Source: an uncultured Bacteroidales bacterium (GTDB lineage: Bacteria > Bacteroidota > Bacteroidia > Bacteroidales > UBA932). From it: a DNA stretch of 64,000 nt. The translations under genes were made by a program, and so were the position numbers. Under the pieces are notes generated by a model, which was not told the DNA's origin, did no database searches, and saw only the letters and a list, made by a program, of their open reading frames with translations. The DNA is taken from positions 36,924 to 100,923 of the forward strand of contig CALVDG010000006.1 in the NCBI GenBank assembly GCA_944326255.1, written 5' to 3'. Shown one piece after another: positions 17,835 to 26,373 of this stretch. Numbering within the stretch: the stretch's first letter is position 1; each line of letters begins with the position of its first letter.

Positions 17835-18656
17835 ATGATGAGAGATATTATAAAATATTCAGCATCCCTGCTGCTGGCCTGCCTGGCCCTTTCCGGCTGC
17901 CAGAAGTTCACCGAGCCTGAGCCTTATCAGTTTGCGGATATGGAGCCTACCATGACGCTGGCTGAGTTCAAGACCCTGTACACCGGTTCTCCGACCGAGA
18001 TAACCGATGCATCCATAGTTCTTGAGGGCAAGATTATCAGTTCGGACCGCAGCGGCAATGTCTACAGGACTCTTTATATCGAGGACAGTACGGCAGGACT
18101 CGAGGTCAAGATAGGCAAGACCGGCCTGTACAATGACTACAAGCTGGGACAGACTCTGTATATAAAGCCGCAGGGTCTTTATCTCGGAACTTACGGCGGC
18201 AGCGTGCAGTTGGGCGCCAGGTCATACGAGGACAGGTACGAGACCTCGTGGATAGACGTGCAGGGACTTATAGACAAGACGATATTCAGGGGCAAGTTCG
18301 GAGACCCCCTGCCTCCCACCGACATAGATACGCTTACCGATGATATGGTGTGCCGTTACGTACGTCTGAGCAATGTGTCCTATCAGGGCAGTCCTGACGG
18401 GCTCAGTACGTGGGCTGTGAGCAATGACCCGTACACCGGGCGCGAGGCCGCTTACGGAGAGCAGAACTTCGGACTGGATGATGCCACTGTCGTGGTCCGT
18501 ACCAGCGGTTATGCCTCTTTCGCGGATACGGAAGTGGCGGAGAGCGGCATTACCGGTCTGGGTGTCAGGTGTAACCTTACCGGCATACTTACTAAGTTCA
18601 ATGACACTTACCAGCTTGTCCTTTTGGATTTGGGCGGTGTGGAAGTGCTGGAATAA
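17835..18656 (+). CDS. DUF5689-domain lipoprotein, partner of the TonB receptor
   Basis: 273 residues, lipoprotein signal (LALSGC, Cys22). Residues about 38-270 resemble the DUF5689 region of the first protein in the operon: an EFKTLYTG segment, then IVLEGKIISSDRSGNVYRTLYIEDSTAGLEVKIG, an OB-fold-like beta barrel. It occupies the place where SusD would be expected, 12 nt after the receptor gene, so it may be the surface binding subunit for whatever the receptor imports. Function unproven. Confidence 0.85.
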   Translation: MMRDIIKYSASLLLACLALSGCQKFTEPEPYQFADMEPTMTLAEFKTLYTGSPTEITDASIVLEGKIISSDRSGNVYRTLYIEDSTAGLEVKIGKTGLYNDYKLGQTLYIKPQGLYLGTYGGSVQLGARSYEDRYETSWIDVQGLIDKTIFRGKFGDPLPPTDIDTLTDDMVCRYVRLSNVSYQGSPDGLSTWAVSNDPYTGREAAYGEQNFGLDDATVVVRTSGYASFADTEVAESGITGLGVRCNLTGILTKFNDTYQLVLLDLGGVEVLE

Positions 18657-18671
18657 AAACAGGTTGTGACG

Positions 18672-19079
18672 ATGAAAAAGGTATTGACAGTAATGGCTCT
18701 GGCAGTGGTGTGCGCCGCTGTCCAGAGCTGTGCTGACCGTCAGGTACGGGAAGCCGGAGCTATGGCGGAAAGCTTTGTGAAAGCGTATTTTGCGGCCGAG
18801 TATGACAAGGCTGCGGCGATGTGCGGGGATGATCTTCGTGCCAAGGTGGAGGAATCCGCAAGGCAGATAGAGACCCTGCCCGACTCGCTAAAGTCGGCAT
18901 TTCTGGAACTGGCTGCGGAGCTGGACCCTCAGGCCGGGGTGGTGTACGAACTGAGCAGGGATTCGGTGATGGTCGATTTCGACATCCTGGTGCCGGATGA
19001 GATTGAGCCTATGCGCAACAGTGTGCTGGTAGTCCGTGACCCGGAGGCCGGTACGTGGAGCGTGGAGGAGATAAGGTAG
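18672..19079 (+). CDS. Small lipoprotein with DUF4878/NTF2-like features
   Basis: About 135 residues from the ATG at 18672 (a GTG two codons earlier is possible). Lipoprotein signal VCAAVQSC, then a helix-rich segment (AMAESFVKAYFAAEYDKAAAMCGDDLRAKVEE) and a beta-rich end (VMVDFDILVPDE.., NSVLVVRDPEAGTWSVEEIR). The layout resembles DUF4878/NTF2-like lipoproteins. It stands 15 nt after the DUF5689 gene and 1 nt before the PHP gene. Role unknown. Confidence 0.7.
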   Translation: MKKVLTVMALAVVCAAVQSCADRQVREAGAMAESFVKAYFAAEYDKAAAMCGDDLRAKVEESARQIETLPDSLKSAFLELAAELDPQAGVVYELSRDSVMVDFDILVPDEIEPMRNSVLVVRDPEAGTWSVEEIR

Positions 19080-19080
19080 T

Positions 19081-19917
19081 ATGAAAGGCGGATTGTTCGA
19101 CAACCACAGTCACTCGTATTTTTCGGCTGATTCCCGCATGGATATTGTGGATGCGGTCAAGACGGCGTATGAGAGAGGTCTGAGCGGTCTGTGTCTTACG
19201 GACCATCTGGATTTTGACCCTCCGGTGGGAGTGGCCGACTTCACGTTTGACGTGCCGTCCCAGCAGGCGGCCATAGATGAGGATGTAGAGTACATGGGCA
19301 TTGGCCGCAGTGGAGGAAAGTACGGGGATTTTCAGTTGCTCAAGGGGGTGGAGATAGGCCTGCAGGACAAGAGTATGCCGACGATACGGAAAATCCTAGC
19401 CGACAACAGGTTTGACTGCGTGATAGCCTCCCTGCATCTGATAGACGGCCATGATCCTTATTTCGGGGATTACTACAAGCCTTATGACTGGCGGTATGCT
19501 TACGGACACTATCTGGAGGAGTTCGACCGGCTCATAAGGGTCATGCCGGACTTTGACATACTCGGACATTATGACTATATCGTCCGTTATCCGGACTATA
19601 AGGAAGTGACGATATACTATTCGGACTTCGCGGATGTGCTGGACTCAATCCTGACTTTTCTGGTGCAGAACGGCAAGACCCTGGAGATAAACACCAAGAC
19701 CTATCAACTGTACCGTGGAAGGCATCCGGAACTGGATATCAACATTCTGAAGCGTTTCCGGGAACTTGGGGGCGAGGCCGTGTCCTTCGGCTCGGATGCC
19801 CACAACATCACACGCATAGCCGACCGTTTCGACTGGTGCCGTCAGACGGCTCTGGCCGCCGGCCTCAGATATGAGGTCTACTATAAGGACCGCCATCCCG
19901 GTTTTGTGGCTCTTTAG
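19081..19917 (+). CDS. PHP-domain phosphatase, histidinol-phosphatase type (HisK-like)
   Basis: 278 residues, close to HisK length (about 265-280). PHP metal-binding motifs: DNHSHSYFSADS at the N-terminus, LTDHLDF, SLHLIDGHD, GHYDYI and FGSDAHN. Such enzymes dephosphorylate histidinol phosphate in histidine biosynthesis, but PHP phosphatases are promiscuous and there are no his genes nearby. Being at the end of a nuclease/TonB operon, a role on nucleotide- or sugar-phosphates is also possible. It ends in a strong terminator. Confidence 0.85.
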   Translation: MKGGLFDNHSHSYFSADSRMDIVDAVKTAYERGLSGLCLTDHLDFDPPVGVADFTFDVPSQQAAIDEDVEYMGIGRSGGKYGDFQLLKGVEIGLQDKSMPTIRKILADNRFDCVIASLHLIDGHDPYFGDYYKPYDWRYAYGHYLEEFDRLIRVMPDFDILGHYDYIVRYPDYKEVTIYYSDFADVLDSILTFLVQNGKTLEINTKTYQLYRGRHPELDINILKRFRELGGEAVSFGSDAHNITRIADRFDWCRQTALAAGLRYEVYYKDRHPGFVAL

Positions 19918-19920
19918 TAT

Positions 19921-19963
19921 AGCCCGTATGGCCTATTCTTTTTCGGCCTTACGGGCTTTTTTC
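19921..19963. terminator. Bidirectional terminator shared by convergent genes
   Basis: Arms AGCCCGTA+GGCC (19921-19933) and GGCC+TACGGGCT (19945-19957) with a T run to 19962 on the + strand. The right arm is coding sequence for the last residues of the minus-strand gene, whose stop codon lies at the loop boundary (19933-19935). Confidence 0.85.
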
Positions 19964-20370
19964 TCGGCCTTCTCTATGGCTTTGAGGACTTTCAGCTCTT
20001 CCTTGCTGAGCTTGCCGATATCCCGGCGGTATATCATATATTGATACTCCGTCAGGACTTTTCTGTACGAACTGTCAATCTGGTCTGCCCATCTGTCCTG
20101 AACCTGTTTGTATACAGTGTATTCCTGTGTCCCGGATGTCTTGAGGGCCTCTATCTCATCGTGCAGGGCTTTCATGTCGTGCTGCAGTATGGAGTCTATG
20201 AAAAATGTCTGGTGCGGCTCCAGTTTGAGCAGTCTCTCAAGGCGGTTGGCCTCCTCTGTTGCTATCTCTTCCGGAGTCCTTTCTCCTTCCCCGTTCTGTG
20301 CGCGGAGTACTGTCGTGGAGGCAAGGACGGCCAGTGTGAGCATCAGCTTGATGATAATGTCCCGTGTCAT
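19933..20370 (-). CDS. Secreted helical protein of unknown function
   Basis: 145 residues with a Sec signal (MLTLAVLASTTVLRAQ). The mature part is highly charged and mostly helical: TEEANRLERLLKLEPHQTFFIDSILQHDM, VQDRWADQIDSSYRKVLTEYQYMIYRR, and a Lys/Glu-rich tail (KAIEKAEKKARKAEKE). Overall layout recalls Spy/CpxP-like or DUF3826-like periplasmic helical proteins of Bacteroidota, but no family is recognised with confidence. It is divergent from the C69 peptidase gene, and a TACATTTG box (minus strand, 20417-20424) is a fair promoter. Confidence 0.7.
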   Translation of the reverse strand: MTRDIIIKLMLTLAVLASTTVLRAQNGEGERTPEEIATEEANRLERLLKLEPHQTFFIDSILQHDMKALHDEIEALKTSGTQEYTVYKQVQDRWADQIDSSYRKVLTEYQYMIYRRDIGKLSKEELKVLKAIEKAEKKARKAEKE

Positions 20371-20445
20371 CTTTTTGTATATGAATTTAAAAAGTGTTAC
20401 TTTTGAATTTATTTTGCAAATGTATACAAAATCAGAATAAACGAC

Positions 20446-22155
20446 ATGAATAAATTCCTGAAATCAGCACTATGCGCCGCTTTTGCCATGATGTCCGTGC
20501 AGAGCGGTCTCGCATGTACTAATGTATTGGTAACCAAGGGTGCCTCCAAGGACGGATCCGTGCTTGTGACCTATGCGGCCGACTCGCATCAGCTCTACGG
20601 AGAACTGTATTTTACCCCTGCGGGCTTCTTCAAGCCGGGTGTCATGCTCAATGTGACCGAATGGGACACAGGCCGTTTCCTCGGCCAGATACCCCAGATA
20701 GGCCGGACCTATCAGACAGTGGGCAACATGAACGAGCACCAGGTCATCATCACCGAGACTACATACGGCGGCCGTCCCGAGCTCTATGACCCGGACGGTA
20801 TCATGGACTACGGCTCGCTTATCTATATCACCCTGCAGAGGGCCAGGACAGCCCGTGAGGCCATTCAGATCATAGCGGACCTGGCCAATGAGTACGGCTA
20901 TGCCTCCAGCGGCGAGTCATTCTCGATAGCCGATAAGGACGAGGTGTGGATCATGGAGCTCATCGGTAAGGGCAGCAAGCTGGACAAGAAGGGCCGCAAT
21001 GTCCGTAAGGGCATCGTATGGGTGGCAGCCCGTGTCCCGGACGGATATATCTGCGCCCATGCCAACCAGGCCCGTATCACCAACATCAACTTCGATGACC
21101 CTGAGAACTGGCTCTACTCTGAGGACGTGGTGGATTTCGCCCGCGAGATGGGCTACTTCGAGGGTACCGACGAGGAGTTCAGCTTCTGCGACGCATATGC
21201 TCCCCTGAACTTCGGAGCCCTGAGAGGCTGCGAGGCCAGGGTATGGTCGGCTTTCAACATCCTCTGCGACGGTATGATAGGAGACCGTCCGGCCGATGAG
21301 TATCTGGATTTCGCCATGGGTTACAATGCCGACAACCGTCTGCCTCTCTTCGTGAAGCCTTCCGAGAAGGTCAGCCTGAAGGATGTGGCCGACGTGATGC
21401 GCGACCATTTTGAGGGCTCGCCCATGGATATGACCGTTGATGCCGGTGCCGGCGGACATCACACTCCCTACAGGTGGAGACCGATGGAGTTCGAGTATGA
21501 CGGCAAGACTTATGTCAATGAGCGTGCCATCGCCACCCAGCAGACCGGATTCTGGATTGTATGCCAGAGCCGCAGCTGGCTGCCCGACGAGATCGGAGGC
21601 GTTATATGGTTCGGTACGGACGATGCCGCTACTTCCTGCCTGACTCCCGTCTATACCACAGTCAATGAGATTCCTGGCTGCATCAAGGTCGGCAACGGCA
21701 GTATGCTGGAGTATTCCCCCACATCCCTCTTCTGGGTCACCAACCGTATAGCCAATTTCGCCTATATGCTCTATGACCGTATCGAGCCAGAGGTGCGTGA
21801 GGTCATCGATGCCCGTGAGAATACAGCCATAGAGGAACAGCCTGAGATAGATGCCGCCGCTCTGAAGATTCTGGGCGAGACTCCTACCGAGGAGAGCATT
21901 GCGGCTACCCGCGACTTCCTGACCAGTTACAGCATCGCTCAGGCCCAGAGTCTGTTCGATACATGGAAAGAGCTGGATATCTACCTGCTCGTCAAGTATA
22001 TGGACGGCAACGTGAAGAAGGAGAACGGGCACGGAACATTCCTCAATAACGGATATTCCGACCGTATCCCCGCCTCTCCCGACCAGCCCGGCTACAGTGA
22101 CAAGTGGAAAGAGGTCGTGGCCAAGGATGCAGGCGAGGTCCTGGAAGTAAAGTAA
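20446..22155 (+). CDS. Secreted C69-family dipeptidase (Ntn hydrolase)
   Basis: 569 residues. The signal peptide ends QSGLA, so cleavage exposes Cys24 (ACTNVLVTKGASKDGSVL) as the N-terminal nucleophile, as in U34/C69 dipeptidases. Further family blocks: TYAADSHQLYGELYF, EHQVIITETTYGGR, GESFSIADKDEVWIMEL, and NARCH-like residues around ATQQTGFWIVCQSRSWLP. It would hydrolyse dipeptides in the periplasm or outside the cell. Stands alone, 15 nt before cdaA, so readthrough is possible. Confidence 0.93.
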   Translation: MNKFLKSALCAAFAMMSVQSGLACTNVLVTKGASKDGSVLVTYAADSHQLYGELYFTPAGFFKPGVMLNVTEWDTGRFLGQIPQIGRTYQTVGNMNEHQVIITETTYGGRPELYDPDGIMDYGSLIYITLQRARTAREAIQIIADLANEYGYASSGESFSIADKDEVWIMELIGKGSKLDKKGRNVRKGIVWVAARVPDGYICAHANQARITNINFDDPENWLYSEDVVDFAREMGYFEGTDEEFSFCDAYAPLNFGALRGCEARVWSAFNILCDGMIGDRPADEYLDFAMGYNADNRLPLFVKPSEKVSLKDVADVMRDHFEGSPMDMTVDAGAGGHHTPYRWRPMEFEYDGKTYVNERAIATQQTGFWIVCQSRSWLPDEIGGVIWFGTDDAATSCLTPVYTTVNEIPGCIKVGNGSMLEYSPTSLFWVTNRIANFAYMLYDRIEPEVREVIDARENTAIEEQPEIDAAALKILGETPTEESIAATRDFLTSYSIAQAQSLFDTWKELDIYLLVKYMDGNVKKENGHGTFLNNGYSDRIPASPDQPGYSDKWKEVVAKDAGEVLEVK

Positions 22156-22170
22156 TCAATAAGTCTCCGG

Positions 22171-22965
22171 ATGTTTGACTTCATCAACATATCGGTCATT
22201 GATATTATCGACATCATCCTGGTAGGTCTTCTGATCTACCAGATGATGCGGATAATACGCGGCACTTCGGTGTTCAACATCGTCACCGGCATATTGCTGT
22301 TCTATCTGGTATGGGTAGTGGTGAAGGCCTTGAACATGAAGCTGCTGTCCTCGATTCTGGGTCAGATTCTCGGAGTCGGAGTGATAGCGCTGATCGTCAT
22401 TTTCCAGCCGGAGATACGCCGTTTTCTGCTGCACATAGGGAGCAAGTACCTCTCGTCGTCCCGCAACAATCTTCTTACCCGTCTGCTGCTGGGACGCAAT
22501 GACAAGGAGATACAGGCCACGGCCCTGGACGAGATTACCCAGGCCTGCCGCAGGATGGCCGACACCCGCACCGGTGCTCTCATCGTATTGCAGCACAACT
22601 CTTCCCTGGAGTTCGTCACAGAGACCGGGGACCGCATAGACGCGGCGGTCAACAGGCGTCTGATAGAGAATATTTTCTATAAGAACACACCTTTACATGA
22701 CGGGGCGATGGTCATCGACGCGGACCGCATAATCGCTGCCCGCTGCACCCTTCCGATAGTGGACAACCCTGATATCCCGCCGCAGTATGGCATGAGGCAC
22801 AGGGCTGCCGTCAGCATCACCAAGGATACCGACGCGGATGCCATCGTGGTGTCTGAGGAGACGGGCAACATATCTTTCGTAAGCGGTGGCGAGATGAAGA
22901 CCATCACCAGTATGAGCGAGCTGAAGCTCTCGATTGAGAATTCCTACCGTAAGGAGAACGTATGA
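22171..22965 (+). CDS. cdaA: Diadenylate cyclase CdaA (c-di-AMP synthase)
   Basis: 264 residues, normal CdaA length. Three N-terminal transmembrane segments (about 7-25, 36-53, 60-78) are followed by the DAC domain. Catalytic motifs are intact: DGA at 177-179 (HDGAMVIDADRIIAARCTLP) and RHRAA at 209-213. It makes cyclic di-AMP from two ATP, a messenger for osmotic and cell-wall control. Its stop overlaps the mutS2 start by 4 nt (ATGA), so the two are translated together. Confidence 0.95.
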   Translation: MFDFINISVIDIIDIILVGLLIYQMMRIIRGTSVFNIVTGILLFYLVWVVVKALNMKLLSSILGQILGVGVIALIVIFQPEIRRFLLHIGSKYLSSSRNNLLTRLLLGRNDKEIQATALDEITQACRRMADTRTGALIVLQHNSSLEFVTETGDRIDAAVNRRLIENIFYKNTPLHDGAMVIDADRIIAARCTLPIVDNPDIPPQYGMRHRAAVSITKDTDADAIVVSEETGNISFVSGGEMKTITSMSELKLSIENSYRKENV

Positions 22966-25562
22966 CAAATGAGGTAAAGATAGAGGCCAAGCTGGGTTTT
23001 GACAAACTCCGCGGGAGTGTCGCTGCCCGTTGTTCCACCGGTTATGGCCGGGAAAGGGCGGAGGGCGAGATTGTGTCCGTTGAGCCGGCGGAGATAGAGC
23101 GTCGTCTGGGTCTGGCCGACGAGATGCGGGTGATCCTGATGTTCGAGACGGCCTTTCCCAATTCTGGCTTCGGGGACTGCATTCCCTTTCTGGTGCCGCT
23201 GCGCAGTCCTTACTCGCATATCGACCTGCCTTCGCTGATAGTGCTGCGCGGCTCTCTGGATGCCCTGCGCAGGATTCTGGCATTTTTCAGCGGCTGTAAG
23301 GAGGGGCAGTATCCGCTGCTGAGGGAGATGGCCTCTGCAGTGCTGTCTTTCCCGGAGGTTCTGCGGAGGATAGATGAGATTCTGGACAAATACGGGGAGG
23401 TGCGCGACAATGCCTCCGAGGAGCTGTACGCCATCCGCCGGGCCATCAAGGATAAGGAAGGGGCTGTGTCGCGGCGTATTCAGGCCATATTGCGTAAGGC
23501 TCAGGAGGAGGGCGTGGCTGATGCCGATGCCTCTGTCTCTGTACGCGAGGGCAAGGTTCTGATACCGGTATCCTCCAGCAATAAGAGAAAGTTGCCGGGC
23601 ATAGTTTACGACGAGTCGGCTTCGGGCAGGACCTCGTTCATCGAGCCGATGGAGGTGGTCGAGCTCAACAATCAGCTGCGCGAGCTGCATTTCGAGGAGC
23701 AGAGGGAGATACTTCGGATACTGACGGTGTTTACGGATTTTCTCAGACCTTATATCGACGATGTCATCGAGTCGCAGAAGTTCATGGGCGAGCTGGATTT
23801 CATTATGGCCAAGGCCTCTGTGGCTTCCCGCTTCAAGGGCGGCAAGCCGGTGCTTTCCGACAGGGGCGAGCTGATTCTGCGCCAGGCCCGTCATCCTTTG
23901 CTGGAGGAGGCTCTGACCAAGGAGGGCAAGAAGATAGTGCCGCTGGATATCGTGCTGACTCCGGCCAAGCGCATCCTGCTGATATCCGGGCCCAATGCGG
24001 GCGGCAAGTCGGTATGCCTCAAGACTGTCGGCCTGCTGCAGTACATGTTCCAGTGGGGTCTGCCCGTGCCGGCCTCGGAGAGTTCGGAACTGACGGTCTT
24101 CCACGATATGTTCGTGGACATCGGCGATGACCAGTCGCTGGAGAACGACCTGAGTACCTACAGCTCGCATCTGCTGAACATGAAGGAGGCCGTTACCTTG
24201 GCCGATGACCGTTCTCTGGTGCTCATAGACGAGTTCGGCTCAGGTACCGAGCCGGCGGCCGGAGGCGCGATAGCCGAGGAGATACTCAGTGAGTTTGAGA
24301 AAAAAGGCTGCTACGGGGTCATCACCACCCATTATACCAACCTGAAATTCTATGCCAGCAACAGCAGCCGTATCGTCAACGGGGCGATGCTCTTCGACGT
24401 GCAGAAGATCCAGCCGCTGTTCCGTCTGGAGATAGGGCTGCCCGGCAATTCCTTTGCCTTTGAGCTGGCCCGGAAGATAGGACTTCCGGAGAGTATCGTA
24501 CACGGAGCCGAGGAGAGGGCCGGCAAAGATTATGTGGCCGTGGAGCGCAATCTGCGCAAGATAGCCCGCAACAAGCGCGAGCTGGAGGAACGGCTTGTGC
24601 GTGTCAAGGCAGCCGACCGTACTTTGGACTCCATGACGGAGAAGTACGAGAAAGAGTTGTCCGAGATAAAGGCCCTGCGCAAGAGCGTGCTCGAAGAGGC
24701 CAAGGCCCAGGCAGCGGAGATAGTGGCTCAGGCCAACCGTCAGATTGAGCGCACGATACGCGAGATACGCGAGTCCCAGGCCGAGAAGGAGCGGACTCAG
24801 CTGGTGCGTTCCGAGTTGCGGGACTTCGCCGCGTCGGTAGCCGATGACTCGGCGGCCCGCAGCGAGATGGAGGCCCGCATCGAGCGGAAGATGGCCCAGA
24901 TAGTGGAGCGCAAGAGGCGGCAGGAGGAACGCCGTGCCCGTCGCGCCGCCTCTGGAACCCCGGATGGTCGGCCGGGAGCTTCGCCAGGTGTTTCCGGCAG
25001 TTCTGTCGCACCTTCAGGGCTTGGCTTCTCCGGCGGAACTTCCGGCGGCATACCTGGAGCCGATGCCCCGGATGATGCTGCACCTGAAAGTATCAGACCC
25101 GGTGCATATGTCCGGCTTGAAGACAGCGGCATGACCGGCGAGGTGGTGCAGGTATCCGGTAAGAAAGCTACTGTGGCCGTAGGCGAGATACTGACCCGTG
25201 TGGATATTTCCAAACTTGCGCTTCTGTCGGCCAACCAGTACCGTGCCTCGGTAAAGTCTCCCGCTTCGGTCAAGTCCGGTGTGCGGCTCTCGTCTTCCAT
25301 CTCGGAGCGCAAGCTCAATTTCAAGCCCTCGATAGATGTCCGGGGTATGCATCTGGAGGAGGCCATACCGGCAGTCACCGACTTTATCGACGACGCCCTG
25401 ATGGTCGGGGTCTCCGAGGTGTCCATTCTCCACGGCAAGGGGGCCGGAGTCCTCAAGGAGGAGATCCGCAAGTTCCTGAAGATCACTCCTGGTGTAGTCT
25501 CATTCGCTGACGAGCACGTCGAGCGCGGCGGCGCCGGCATCACCGTCGTCAAACTCTCCTGA
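22962..25562 (+). CDS. mutS2: Endonuclease MutS2 (ribosome rescue / recombination suppressor)
   Basis: 866 residues, somewhat longer than the usual 780-800. N-terminal core, then an ABC-type ATPase with Walker A GPNAGGKS (about 343-350), the ST-x4-S block DLSTYSSHLLNM and Walker B LVLIDEFGSGTEP. A KOW-like segment (GAYVRLEDSGMTGEVVQVSG) and a C-terminal Smr domain (SIDVRGMHLEEAI, SILHGKGAGVLKEEIRKFL) follow. A low-complexity Gly/Ser/Pro/Ala insert at about 655-705 (ASGTPDGRPGASPGVSGSS) accounts for the extra length. MutS2 splits collided ribosomes and acts on recombination intermediates. Confidence 0.95.
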   Translation: MTNEVKIEAKLGFDKLRGSVAARCSTGYGRERAEGEIVSVEPAEIERRLGLADEMRVILMFETAFPNSGFGDCIPFLVPLRSPYSHIDLPSLIVLRGSLDALRRILAFFSGCKEGQYPLLREMASAVLSFPEVLRRIDEILDKYGEVRDNASEELYAIRRAIKDKEGAVSRRIQAILRKAQEEGVADADASVSVREGKVLIPVSSSNKRKLPGIVYDESASGRTSFIEPMEVVELNNQLRELHFEEQREILRILTVFTDFLRPYIDDVIESQKFMGELDFIMAKASVASRFKGGKPVLSDRGELILRQARHPLLEEALTKEGKKIVPLDIVLTPAKRILLISGPNAGGKSVCLKTVGLLQYMFQWGLPVPASESSELTVFHDMFVDIGDDQSLENDLSTYSSHLLNMKEAVTLADDRSLVLIDEFGSGTEPAAGGAIAEEILSEFEKKGCYGVITTHYTNLKFYASNSSRIVNGAMLFDVQKIQPLFRLEIGLPGNSFAFELARKIGLPESIVHGAEERAGKDYVAVERNLRKIARNKRELEERLVRVKAADRTLDSMTEKYEKELSEIKALRKSVLEEAKAQAAEIVAQANRQIERTIREIRESQAEKERTQLVRSELRDFAASVADDSAARSEMEARIERKMAQIVERKRRQEERRARRAASGTPDGRPGASPGVSGSSVAPSGLGFSGGTSGGIPGADAPDDAAPESIRPGAYVRLEDSGMTGEVVQVSGKKATVAVGEILTRVDISKLALLSANQYRASVKSPASVKSGVRLSSSISERKLNFKPSIDVRGMHLEEAIPAVTDFIDDALMVGVSEVSILHGKGAGVLKEEIRKFLKITPGVVSFADEHVERGGAGITVVKLS

Positions 25563-25612
25563 CCACGGCTGATGCAGTGCTTGACCGTATGCTCCCGGTT
25601 TTGATTTCCCGC

Positions 25613-25750
25613 CAGAGTGTACCGTTTTAGTGGGTTCTTCGGGCACTCTCGTCGCGAAAATATCCCAAAAACTGCAAAATACATCCAAATATACAGGAGG
25701 GTGTACCAAACACTGGAGAAAGCGGTACACTCTCCTATTGCATTTGGATG
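25613..25750. repeat. Pair of REP-like palindromes (11-16-11 bp) away from their RAYT gene
   Basis: Two 38-bp elements at 25613-25650 and 25697-25734, starts 84 bp apart. The second has arms GAGGGTGTACC and GGTACACTCTC round a 16-nt loop; the first has CAGAGTGTACC and a decayed CGGGCACTCTC, also with 16 nt between. The second is also framed by a 9-bp outer inverted repeat, CATCCAAAT (25682-25690) and ATTTGGATG (25742-25750). The same elements flank the RAYT gene at 48.2 kb. The rest of this 300-bp gap shows no gene. Confidence 0.85.
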
Positions 25751-25863
25751 GAGTATCCAATCGCATCCGCGTTTTCCGGGACGGTAGGAATTTTTCTGAC
25801 GATTCTCCTTTCTTTTTTAGTATGTAACAGATTCAACAGTACAGGAGAGGCAGGATTCCTCTG

Positions 25864-26370
25864 TCAGAATCTGAAACCCAGGGCAGCAGTCCACCAGTGT
25901 CCAAAAGGGGACTCTGGATTGGCATATGTTTTTATGGTTATATTCACGGCCCATCTGTCTTTGATAAGCCATTCAAGTCCTATCGAGGGTGAGAAGTTGG
26001 GAGCTGCGAGGGAAAACGGCAGGGGCATCAGTACACCTGCTTCACATCCTACAAATATCTGAATTCTGGAATCTGTGGGGAAGTTGGCTTTTGCATGAAA
26101 CTGCAGCAACAGCGGTATTTGGGGAGATATTTTCTGCATCCATAGTGCCTCTATGCTGCCTCCAAGATACAGAAACCGAAGTTCGTCTTTGTTGAATCTC
26201 ACACCGTGCGATGTGTACAGCGAGGCTCCGTAGCCGAAATTTCTCTCAAAAGAGGCTCCGGCCGATACACTGCCCTCATAATGGGTCTTTCTCTCACCGG
26301 CATCAGCGTATCGGCAGGATAAGAGGACGGCAGTAATACAGATTGCGATATATTTTATGTATCTTGTCAT
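25864..26370 (-). CDS. Beta-rich secreted protein, probable small outer-membrane barrel, partner of the C10 protease
   Basis: 168 residues with a signal peptide (IAICITAVLLSCRYADA; the Cys could be a lipobox). The mature part has alternating hydrophobic strands with glycines (YEGSVSAGASFERNFGYGASLY, IFVGCEAGVLMP, SPSIGLEWLIKDRWAVNITIK) and ends in GFRF, as outer-membrane barrels do. It starts 3 nt after the stop of the C10 protease gene, so the two are one operon. In several bacteria C10 proteases are paired with small beta-barrel inhibitors; this protein's fold and position allow that alternative. Confidence 0.7.
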   Translation of the reverse strand: MTRYIKYIAICITAVLLSCRYADAGERKTHYEGSVSAGASFERNFGYGASLYTSHGVRFNKDELRFLYLGGSIEALWMQKISPQIPLLLQFHAKANFPTDSRIQIFVGCEAGVLMPLPFSLAAPNFSPSIGLEWLIKDRWAVNITIKTYANPESPFGHWWTAALGFRF

Positions 26371-26373
26371 GGT

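Noticed and set aside
25748..26062. 104-codon plus-strand frame
   Set aside because: Overlaps the minus-strand beta-rich protein gene and has no recognisable features or promoter.
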